A DNA stretch of 6,559 nt, from positions 1-6,559 of the forward strand of contig CALAFS010000276.1 in assembly GCA_937892405.1 (NCBI GenBank), in the 5' to 3' direction. Source of the stretch: an uncultured Clostridia bacterium. GTDB taxonomy: Bacteria; Bacillota; Clostridia; Oscillospirales; CAG-272. The notes beneath the pieces are model-generated. The model did not search any database. It saw only the letters and a list, made by a program, of their open reading frames with translations, and had not been told where the DNA came from. Made by a program: the position numbers and the translations under genes. Positions 1 to 5,481 of this stretch are shown piece after piece (positions within the stretch are counted from its first letter, which is position 1; each line of letters begins with the position of its first letter).

Positions 1-236
1 TAGAACGCCCCCGCGACCGCGACGCCGGCGCCGATGTTGCCGTTCACGCTCATGATGGTGACGGCGATCACCGCAGGCAGAAAGAAGAGGGCGAAGAGCA
101 GGCTCCGACTCTCCCCGCGAAGGAGAAGAGACGCCCCGGCAAAGACAGCGCCGATGGCCAGCGCGACAAGGATCGCGAGCAAAAAGGTGCCGACGGTCGA
201 GCCGTTCTCAAATACATTTCCGAAGAGGTCAGGCAT
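1..236 (-). CDS. DUF4956 family membrane protein, N-terminal part (cut by left edge)
   Basis: The frame opens with MPDLFGNVFENGS and stays open for 78 codons to the left edge, so the C-terminus is missing. The visible part is strongly hydrophobic: a helix at about residues 15-39, a short basic loop (RGESR), a second helix at about 46-62 and the start of a third near 66. This topology, and the position directly after a VTC-domain gene, match DUF4956 proteins, multi-helix membrane proteins of unknown biochemical role that often follow bacterial VTC-domain genes. The start is supported by GGAGG at 246-250, 9 nt before the ATG, inside the end of the VTC gene. The ATG overlaps the upstream stop by 8 bp, which suggests translational coupling. 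The family call rests on topology and context, since under half of the protein is visible. Confidence 0.78.
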   Translation of the reverse strand, partial: MPDLFGNVFENGSTVGTFLLAILVALAIGAVFAGASLLLRGESRSLLFALFFLPAVIAVTIMSVNGNIGAGVAVAGAF

Positions 237-957
237 AGCGAATTTCCTCCGTTTTCTTGTATTTTGTACTCTTTTCTTTACAAATTTGCTGATAGGCGCG
301 CCCGTATTTGGAAAACGAGGTACGAAAGATCTTCTCTTCCGAGAGGATCTCCGAGAGCCAGAGCGGCATGGCACCGCCGACCTTGATCTCGAGGAGCACC
401 TGCCCCGGGGAGAGAAGCTCTCTGCCATAGACCCCGCGGGAAAGCTCCGCTGCCTCTTCCCGATAGCGAATGTCGGTATCGAAGGTCAGGCGAAGCCCGG
501 GATCAAAGCACCCGAAGAATGCCTCTCTGCGATAGGCAAGATACATTGCGGGCTGAATGTCGGGGTAAAACGAAAGAAATCTCGCGATCTCCCGCTCGAT
601 CTGTGTCTCGGGTACGGGATGTTTCAGAAAGTCGGTCGCCTCGCCGTAGGTCATCGGCTCCCGCCGCTTATAGACCACGCCGCGGTACTTTTTCTTAAGC
701 TCGAGGAAGACCGTCGCCTCGCGCCCCTCGGGTGTCCCGTAACTGCGGAGGCGGAGTTTTTCTTTATACACCGGCTTCTCGAGCGAGCGGCGAATGATCC
801 TGTGATCGGGCGTGTCGAAATAGACATTGGCGATCCGGCTCTTCCCGTATTCGTCGGCGCTGACGCGCCCCGCCGTGCGGGAGAGAAGGCGTTCTCTCTG
901 CTCTTCGGTAATCAGATACTTTGTCTCGATTCTCTCAAACCGACAGATCGGCGTCAT
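229..957 (-). CDS. VTC-domain polyphosphate polymerase-like protein
   Basis: A 242-residue soluble protein spanning one VTC domain (the family of yeast Vtc4, which makes polyphosphate from ATP inside a tunnel lined with basic residues and metal-binding acidic ones). The hallmark strands appear in order: RFERIETKYL (6-15), YFDTPD (46-51), KEKLRLRSY (65-73), FLELKKK (84-90), KRR (97-99), AYRREAF (141-147), RLTFDTDIRYR (156-166), LLEIKV (188-193) and SKYGRAYQ (216-223). By analogy with Vtc4, K13, R69, R71, K88, K97, R143 or R144, R156, E190 and K217 are the likely substrate or metal ligands, so the active site looks intact. It lacks the SPX domain and membrane helices of yeast VTC. The start has GGAGGGG at 964-970, 6 nt upstream, inside the preceding gene (23-bp overlap). 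Polyphosphate synthesis is inferred from the family; bacterial members are little tested. Confidence 0.9.
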   Translation of the reverse strand: MTPICRFERIETKYLITEEQRERLLSRTAGRVSADEYGKSRIANVYFDTPDHRIIRRSLEKPVYKEKLRLRSYGTPEGREATVFLELKKKYRGVVYKRREPMTYGEATDFLKHPVPETQIEREIARFLSFYPDIQPAMYLAYRREAFFGCFDPGLRLTFDTDIRYREEAAELSRGVYGRELLSPGQVLLEIKVGGAMPLWLSEILSEEKIFRTSFSKYGRAYQQICKEKSTKYKKTEEIRYA

Positions 958-1408
958 GTCCTACCCCTCCTTTTGTAAGCTTTTCTTTCTTTTTTCCTGT
1001 ATTTGTGAAGATCAGCGCGGCAAGGGAGAAGGCAAACACGGCGCCGCCCACCATCGCGAGGATCATCGGGAGCGTGTTGTTATTTCCGCCGCCCATCGGG
1101 TCGCCCGGCTGTCCTCCCGGCTGTGTGCCGCCGGTCATGCCGCCGGTCGGCAGATTGCCGTCGGGAGGTGTGGGCGGAGTCTCGGTCGTCCCCTCGGTGA
1201 TCTTATTGTCCGTGATCGGGGTATCGTCCTCCCCTGCCGTATCCTCGCCGGGACGCGCGGGCGGATCGGCGCGGTCGCTCATGCCGGGTGTCATCTCCCC
1301 GTTTCCCGGTGTGGCGGGAAGCGCCGCCCCCACAAAGGCGAAAGCCAAAAGTGCCGCGGAAAGCAGGCAGACCAGGGATAAGAGAATGTTTTTGACCATG
1401 GGTTTCAT
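935..1408 (-). CDS. Small two-helix membrane protein with Pro/Gly/Thr-rich extracytoplasmic linker, unknown function
   Basis: I do not recognise a family. The 157-residue product starts with a basic MKPMVK followed by a hydrophobic stretch (about 7-29), which is either a signal peptide or a membrane anchor. Residues 30-110 are low complexity: an acidic, proline- and threonine-rich part, then a glycine-rich part with GGMTGG, QPGGQPG and GGGNNN. A second hydrophobic helix lies at about 113-135, followed by a lysine-rich tail (KKKEK), as expected for a cytoplasmic end. It therefore probably presents a disordered loop outside the membrane. An AGGAG site at 1419-1423 lies 10 nt before the chosen ATG; an internal ATG at 1397-1399 is possible but worse spaced. 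It leads an operon and overlaps the VTC gene by 23 bp, so a role as partner or anchor of that system is plausible but inferred. Confidence 0.8.
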   Translation of the reverse strand: MKPMVKNILLSLVCLLSAALLAFAFVGAALPATPGNGEMTPGMSDRADPPARPGEDTAGEDDTPITDNKITEGTTETPPTPPDGNLPTGGMTGGTQPGGQPGDPMGGGNNNTLPMILAMVGGAVFAFSLAALIFTNTGKKKEKLTKGGVGHDADLSV

Positions 1409-1488
1409 AAGATCGTCACTCCTTTTTGTCTTTTGTGCCCTTATTGTACTGCCCTGTCCTTAATTCGCACTTAAGAAAATTGTGTTTG

Positions 1489-1514
1489 CGAAAAAAACTC
1501 AAAAATTTTTTTCG
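1489..1514. other. A/T-rich dyad in the 5' leader of the VTC operon
   Basis: Nine-base arms (CGAAAAAAA at 1489-1497 and TTTTTTTCG at 1506-1514) flank an 8-nt spacer. It lies between the candidate promoter and the first gene of the operon. On the minus-strand transcript it would be a weak A-U hairpin; as DNA it is a pair of phased A-tracts. It could be a bend, a weak regulatory hairpin, or chance in an A/T-rich gap. Confidence 0.3.
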
Positions 1515-1518
1515 TTGT

Positions 1519-1558
1519 TTGATACTTCGGCATAATAGAAGCGTCAAGTGAGTGTAAA
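1519..1558 (-). promoter_or_regulatory. Candidate promoter(s) for the VTC operon
   Basis: Two overlapping minus-strand possibilities exist. TTGACG (1542-1547) with a 17-bp spacer to TATCAA (1519-1524) has a good -35 but a weak -10. TTTACA (1553-1558) with a 15-bp spacer to TATTAT (1532-1537) has two good hexamers but a short spacer. Either would give a leader of over 100 nt before the ATG at 1408. I cannot choose between them from sequence alone. Confidence 0.4.
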
Positions 1559-1591
1559 GCGAAAGGCTTGTAATAATTCTACATAACGGTG

Positions 1592-1704
1592 ACAATCCCT
1601 CAGTCGCCTACGGCGACAGCTCCCCGGTACTTCGACGATTTCGTCGAAGTACTACACAAGGGAGCCTTGGCTAAACAATGATACCTTCACTGTGGCGGAT
1701 TGTT
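1592..1704. repeat. MITE-like palindromic intergenic repeat
   Basis: A non-coding element of about 113 bp bounded by ACAATCC (1592-1598) and its inverse GGATTGT (1697-1703). Inside are a small hairpin (GTCGCC/GGCGAC, 1603-1617), a larger perfect 12-bp inverted repeat (GTACTTCGACGA/TCGTCGAAGTAC, 1627-1652, 2-nt spacer), and flanking GCTCCC (1619-1624) and GGGAGC (1660-1665) that close around it. CGGTG occurs directly at both ends (1587-1591 and 1705-1709), a possible 5-bp target duplication. The motif order (AATCCCTCAG, hairpin, AGCTCCC, hairpin, GGGAGCC) resembles a dispersed repeat I recall from gut Firmicutes genomes; this is from memory and unverified. It encodes no protein and lies between two transcription units. 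It may move through a transposase encoded elsewhere. Confidence 0.65.
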
Positions 1705-1753
1705 CGGTGAAAAAGTCTTTTCGGAATGTTTCGCCCCGGAGTGGTTTTCGCGC

Positions 1754-1787
1754 AAAAAGGGCATGCCCGAGATCGGGCATGCCCTTT
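1754..1787 (-). terminator. Intrinsic terminator of the LRR lipoprotein gene
   Basis: A perfect 15-base inverted repeat (1756-1770 with 1773-1787, GC-rich core GGGCATGCCC) lies 35 bp after the lipoprotein stop. On the minus strand it is followed by five T residues (1758-1754, part of which pair in the stem). On the plus strand it is followed by TTGTTTTTGTTTTT, so it could act in both directions. No plus-strand gene is visible for it to serve. Confidence 0.88.
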
Positions 1788-1822
1788 GTTTTTGTTTTTG
1801 CGACGATGTCGCGCGATATTGT

Positions 1823-4800
1823 TTATTCTTCCGTTTCCTCGGGACCCGTGCTCTCGAAGTGGTAGGCTACATTCTCCGGGAGCCCTGCGTTATCGAGACC
1901 GGAAACAGCGTTCCACGCGTCCTCGGTACCGGCAAAGTAGATCTGCAGACCCGTTGGCGCACTGCTGAAGGCGGAGTAACCGATGCTCGTGATCGTCGAA
2001 GGAAGGGTCACCTCGGCAAGCGAAGTGCAACCGTAGAAGATGCGCGACGGCAGGCTCGTGATGCCTTCGGAGATCACAACTTTCGTAAGGGCGGTGCAGT
2101 CCTCGAACTGATAGCTGTCGTTCCCGAAACTTCCCAGCGTGGAGGGGAGAGTCACTTCGGCAAGCGAAGTACAGCCGGCAAATGCACTCCGGCCGATCCA
2201 TGTCACATTGCCGAGATTCAGAGTCGTAAGAGAAGTGCAGGAATCAAATGCGTATGCTGCCACGGTCCCGCCGGTGAAGGTAACTTTCTGAAGATCCTCG
2301 CATGCGTAGCACAGGTAGCTCGAATAATTATCCAGCGCGAGATACACGCTCAGAGACCAAATGCCGGACCCCGCAAAAGCGTAGTTGTAGAACTGGGTGA
2401 TCTGCGCCGTCGAGGGAACGGTGATATACTTGAACGGCGTACCGGTGAATGCGTAGGAGGCAACGATGTAAGGCTCTCCGTTGATGTCGCTCGGCAGCGT
2501 GTAGTAGTCGGCAAGCTGACCGCCCGCATCCGTGCCGATCAGGTAATAGGTTCCGTTCTGATTGTAGAAGATGGTATGATTCTTGCGGACAATCTTGCTT
2601 TCGGCGCCCTCGGCAAGAAGTTTGTCACCGAAGACGGAACCGTTCACGGCGGAGGAGAGATTCGTCACTTCTTTCATGTTGGAATTGTTGTAGAAAGCAT
2701 CGCTCGAAAACTCGGTCACGCTCGCGGGAATCGTAAATTCGACCATGCTGTAACAGTAGGCGAACGCCTTTGCCCCGACCTTCGTGAGGTTCACTGCGCG
2801 GGTGATCCCGGGGAGAGCGCGGCAATACCAGAAGGCAGCCTCGTCAATCACCAGGGGTTTCGTCTCCCCTTCCTTTCTCATGAAGTCTGCCGCGCGCAGG
2901 TTGATACAGCCGGTAAATGCATATTTTCCGATCTCCTGTACCGTCGGCTCAAAGGATACCGAGGTCAGACTGCGGCAGCCGTCAAACGCATAGTCCGCGA
3001 TCTTTGTCAGCGTAGTGAAAGCGATGGTAGTCACCTCGCGCCCGTCCTTGTAAAGGCGATGGCCGACGAACAGCGGGTTTGCATAATCGTTTGCAAAAGA
3101 GATGCTCGCCCACTTTTCAACATCCGAAATATTCACGCGGGAAAGTGCCGGAGTGCCGTAATTTTGGTTTATAAAGAATGCGTTCTCGTCGATCGAGGTC
3201 ACACTCGAAGGAATCGTGATTTCCCGAAGAGAATAGCACTGTTTGAACGCACTCTCGCCGATCGTGAGAAGTCCTTCGGAGAGGTCGATCTCGGTGAGAG
3301 AAGAGTTATAGAAGGCTTCTTTTCCGATCGAGGTGATACCGCTACCGAGCTTCACATATTGAATCGTCTTGTTGTTCGCCAGAACGCTCTTACCGACCGA
3401 AGTGATTCCGTCGCCGAGAATCAGGCGCTCTACGCGCGCACCGGAGAAGTCCGTGTCAAACGCGCCGCTGCCGATAACGGTCAGTTCCTTCACCCTCGTA
3501 AAGGAAGAAACCACGGCAAGCGGAACCTTCGCGATCTCGGGATCGTTCTCAAATGCGTCGCGTGGGCAGACAGTGAGAAGACTGCCGTCCGCGACGAGAA
3601 ACTTCTTTAAGTTCCCGCAACCTGCAAAAGCGTAGGCTTCAATGGTCGTCACAGACGCAGGAATCAGAATCTCGGTCAGATCAAATCCCGAGAAGACGCC
3701 ATTCGTAATCACCTTGAGAGAGCCGTCGGTCGGAAGGATATAGTTTCCTTTTAAGAGGAGGAGCGTTCCGCTCGCCTTTTCGATCAGGCAACCGTCCTTA
3801 TAAGTAAAGGAGGTGTTCTCGGGAGAAAGCTCGATCACAAGGTTCTCCGCGGTATCGCCGAAGGCAGCCGCACCGATGCTCGTCACATTCTTTCCGATCT
3901 TCACGGAAGTCAGGGCACGGCAGTGGCAAAATGCCCCTTCCGGGATCTCCGTCAGGCTCTCGGGCAGAGTAACGGAGGTCAGATGCGACTCCCTCGAAGA
4001 ATAAGAGGGATCCCACTGGAAGGTTCCGTATGCCATGGTGCGCACGCCCTCGTTGATGACTACCGTCTCCAGCTCGCTCATATTCCGAAGGCGCGGGAAT
4101 GTTTCGCCGGCGGTCGTCGTAAGGTGCTTCAGATTGCCGTAGAAGTAATTGTTGTCCAGGATCGGTGCAAGAATATAGGTCGGCACCGTCAGATCTTCAA
4201 GAGCGGTACAGCCTTCAAACATATGATAACCGTAACTGCCGTAACTCGGGTTGAAGCCATCGGACAAGCCCGCCGTATGCAGGAAGGTCACGCTCCGAAG
4301 AGAAGTGCAGCCTCTGAAAACATAGTTGCCGACGAAATAGACATTCTCGCCGAAGCACACGCTCGTGATCTGCGTATTGTTCTCGAACGCGGCATATCCG
4401 ACACCGGTGACAGGCATGCCCTGATAGGTTGCGGGGACGACGATGTCGGTATCGGTGCAGGTACCGATGCCGGTAACCTCATAATTCTCCGAACCGCCTC
4501 TCACATACGACAGTCCTTCGGAATAATAATCGACAAAGTGCGCGGTCGCCGTCTTGTTCTCGGTGTATTCCCACCGGGTATACCGGTCGATTTTTTCCTC
4601 GCCGATATACCAGCCGTCGAAGGTATAGCCTTCCTTCTTCGGCGTCGGGAGCGTGCCGATCGAAGAGTCATAAGTGACCTCTGCGCTCGTCGTCTCCGTC
4701 CCTTCGGTCGCGCCCGCATAATCAAAGGTCAGCGTGTAGGTGGCAGGGGTATAGTCGGCGCGGATGGTCATATTTTCCTTAATATTTTCAAAGGAAGATT

Positions 4801-5158
4801 TTTCCCAAGATCCGATATAACCCGGGAACTCGGGCAGGTCGGGAATATCGGTAAAGGTATCCCCTTCTTTGACCTTAAAGGTCTTATAAACCTCCCCGTC
4901 AATCATGAAGGTAAGAGTGAATTCCTGTTTCTTCTCTTCCGGTTTCGGATCGGTCTTGCCCGTATCGTCGGGCTTCGGATCGGTGTCGTCCTTATCGTCC
5001 GGCTTCGGGTCGGGCGTGACATCGCTGTTGTCGGGTCCTTCGGGCGTCTCATTGCCGCCGCAGGAGCCGAGCAGGAAGCAGGTGGAAATCAAAAGTGCGA
5101 GAAGACAAAGGATCGCCGCGATCTTCGCCCATCTCGCACCCGCATTGGAAGTGTGCAT
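1823..5158 (-). CDS. BspA-like LRR_5 surface lipoprotein with InlB/Flg_new-like modules
   Basis: An 1111-residue exported protein. A basic N-terminus and hydrophobic stretch (about 11-32) end in the lipobox LGSC, with Cys33 the likely lipidated residue. Residues 36-78 are an acidic linker with three DPKPD/E repeats. Two beta-rich modules of InlB B-repeat (Flg_new) type follow at about 79-137 and 140-208; the second has the hallmark EGYTFDGWY. From about 216 to 1088 there are about 27 LRR_5 cores of the form xxAFxxCxSL...I.IP.S...I, as in Treponema and Bacteroides BspA. Typical insertions of such proteins are present: EKWASISF..NPLF..LY (681-703) and a final IYFAGTEDAW cap (1073-1082). There is no LPXTG motif, so anchoring is by lipid. 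AGAGG (5168-5172) lies 9 nt before the ATG. It is monocistronic, between its own promoter and terminator. The role is probably adhesion or ligand binding at the cell surface; the ligand is unknown. Confidence 0.93.
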   Translation of the reverse strand: MHTSNAGARWAKIAAILCLLALLISTCFLLGSCGGNETPEGPDNSDVTPDPKPDDKDDTDPKPDDTGKTDPKPEEKKQEFTLTFMIDGEVYKTFKVKEGDTFTDIPDLPEFPGYIGSWEKSSFENIKENMTIRADYTPATYTLTFDYAGATEGTETTSAEVTYDSSIGTLPTPKKEGYTFDGWYIGEEKIDRYTRWEYTENKTATAHFVDYYSEGLSYVRGGSENYEVTGIGTCTDTDIVVPATYQGMPVTGVGYAAFENNTQITSVCFGENVYFVGNYVFRGCTSLRSVTFLHTAGLSDGFNPSYGSYGYHMFEGCTALEDLTVPTYILAPILDNNYFYGNLKHLTTTAGETFPRLRNMSELETVVINEGVRTMAYGTFQWDPSYSSRESHLTSVTLPESLTEIPEGAFCHCRALTSVKIGKNVTSIGAAAFGDTAENLVIELSPENTSFTYKDGCLIEKASGTLLLLKGNYILPTDGSLKVITNGVFSGFDLTEILIPASVTTIEAYAFAGCGNLKKFLVADGSLLTVCPRDAFENDPEIAKVPLAVVSSFTRVKELTVIGSGAFDTDFSGARVERLILGDGITSVGKSVLANNKTIQYVKLGSGITSIGKEAFYNSSLTEIDLSEGLLTIGESAFKQCYSLREITIPSSVTSIDENAFFINQNYGTPALSRVNISDVEKWASISFANDYANPLFVGHRLYKDGREVTTIAFTTLTKIADYAFDGCRSLTSVSFEPTVQEIGKYAFTGCINLRAADFMRKEGETKPLVIDEAAFWYCRALPGITRAVNLTKVGAKAFAYCYSMVEFTIPASVTEFSSDAFYNNSNMKEVTNLSSAVNGSVFGDKLLAEGAESKIVRKNHTIFYNQNGTYYLIGTDAGGQLADYYTLPSDINGEPYIVASYAFTGTPFKYITVPSTAQITQFYNYAFAGSGIWSLSVYLALDNYSSYLCYACEDLQKVTFTGGTVAAYAFDSCTSLTTLNLGNVTWIGRSAFAGCTSLAEVTLPSTLGSFGNDSYQFEDCTALTKVVISEGITSLPSRIFYGCTSLAEVTLPSTITSIGYSAFSSAPTGLQIYFAGTEDAWNAVSGLDNAGLPENVAYHFESTGPEETEE
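4933..5011 (-). repeat. In-frame linker repeats (DPKPDD type)
   Basis: Within the lipoprotein gene, the plus-strand word TTCGG(A/G)TCGG recurs three times, at spacings of about 27 and 30 bp. It encodes three DPKPDD/DPKPEE units at residues 50-75 between the lipid anchor and the first folded module. Such Pro/Asp/Lys linkers act as spacers across the cell wall. The copy number may vary between strains by slippage or recombination. Confidence 0.6.
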
Positions 5159-5325
5159 TGCTTTTTTCCTCTCTTTCTTTTTTCACGGAACAGATTTTGT
5201 CAGGAAAGGTATAGTTTTCCTGACATGGGTTTGCGCAGGAAAATTTCCGTTTGCAAGCCGATTTTTCTCCTGCAAAAACGCTGTCAGCAAAATCATACGA
5301 TTTCTGACAGCGCTTCCGCATACGA
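5159..5325 (-). promoter_or_regulatory. Structured 5' leader of the lipoprotein mRNA (three hairpins)
   Basis: Downstream of the predicted transcription start (about 5325) the leader holds three inverted repeats in a row. Hairpin 1: CGCTGTCAG/CTGACAGCG, 5279-5312, extended by AAATC/GATTT. Hairpin 2: GCAGG/CCTGC plus AAAAT/ATTTT, 5235-5273, with unpaired bases. Hairpin 3: TGTCAGGAAA/TTTCCTGACA, 5198-5225, perfect, with an 8-nt loop. Centres are about 42 bp apart. Hairpins 1 and 3 share the ends TGTCAG and CTGACA, with 16 nt between, and begin exactly 84 bp apart. The shared arms allow alternative pairing between hairpins. It matches no riboswitch class that I recognise. The repeats could instead be DNA operators. 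The ribosome site (5168-5172) lies outside the hairpins. Confidence 0.5.
5274..5312 (-). terminator. Possible leader attenuator (hairpin 1 plus T run)
   Basis: Read on the minus strand, a 9-bp GC-containing stem continued by five A-T/G-C pairs across a 2-nt bulge is followed directly by TTTTT (5278-5274). This is the shape of an intrinsic terminator, placed only about 50 nt after the predicted transcription start of the lipoprotein gene. It could truncate transcripts under some conditions. It may equally be a hairpin with a short chance T run. Confidence 0.35.
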
Positions 5326-5331
5326 CATTCT

Positions 5332-5360
5332 ATTGTAATACAAGAAACAAGATTTGTCAA
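5332..5360 (-). promoter_or_regulatory. Sigma-A type promoter of the LRR lipoprotein gene
   Basis: On the minus strand, a perfect -35 TTGACA (5360-5355), a 17-bp spacer and a -10 TACAAT (5337-5332, 5 of 6 matches). This is the best promoter in the window. Transcription should start near 5325, which gives a leader of about 165 nt before the ATG at 5158. Confidence 0.85.
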
Positions 5361-5389
5361 TGCCTTTGCGTTGAAAAATCTTGTTTCTT
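5342..5389. promoter_or_regulatory. 48-bp imperfect palindrome over the promoter -35 and spacer
   Basis: Perfect 14-base outer arms (AAGAAACAAGATTT at 5342-5355 and AAATCTTGTTTCTT at 5376-5389) continue inward with TCAA/TTGA and GC/GC. That makes 20 matches in 22-base arms around a 4-base centre (CTTT). The -35 hexamer and most of the spacer fall inside, the -10 just outside. It could be an operator for a dimeric or tetrameric regulator, or a second hairpin terminating read-through from the kinase gene. Confidence 0.5.
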
Positions 5390-5406
5390 TCGCATGTTTT
5401 TCATAA

Positions 5407-5444
5407 ACAAAACAATGCGGAATATGAAATCCGCATTGTTTTGT
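5407..5444 (-). terminator. Intrinsic terminator of the histidine kinase gene
   Basis: Perfect 15-base arms (ACAAAACAATGCGGA at 5407-5421, inverse at 5430-5444) surround an 8-nt loop, 37 bp after the kinase stop codon. On the minus strand the 3' arm is T-rich (ATTGTTTTGT) and runs on into TT. A GC core next to a U-rich end fits an intrinsic terminator, and the symmetry would also allow function on the other strand. Confidence 0.8.
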
Positions 5445-5481
5445 AAACTTTTCTTTCCGTTTTTCTGCGTGGCGCCGCGAT

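Noticed and set aside
34..978. Plus-strand open frame (314 codons) opposite the VTC gene
   Set aside because: The minus strand carries conserved VTC motifs, two good ribosome sites and overlapping gene starts; the plus-strand product looks like antisense translation.
1700..3610. Long plus-strand open frame (636 codons) antisense to the lipoprotein gene
   Set aside because: The minus-strand protein is a clear LRR_5 protein across this span. The plus-strand product is rich in Arg, Gly and Val without recognisable domains, as expected for the antisense of repetitive GC-rich codons.
5198..5312. CRISPR-like array
   Set aside because: Only three palindromes of different length and sequence; they are not identical direct repeats separated by unique spacers, and no cas gene is present.
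3923..5338. Plus-strand open frame (471 codons) opposite the lipoprotein N-terminus and its promoter
   Set aside because: It crosses the lipoprotein promoter, leader and signal peptide coding region, has no visible ribosome site and resembles no protein family.
5049..5360. Minus-strand open frame of 103 codons starting with TTG over the promoter
   Set aside because: Its start codon lies inside the -35 hexamer, so it would not be transcribed from that promoter, and it overlaps the lipoprotein gene out of frame with no ribosome site.
5356..5375. Invertible promoter segment (phase variation) between the 14-base arms
   Set aside because: The enclosed segment is only 20 bp, itself nearly palindromic, and leaves the -10 outside. 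Known invertible promoters are much longer, and no recombinase gene is visible.
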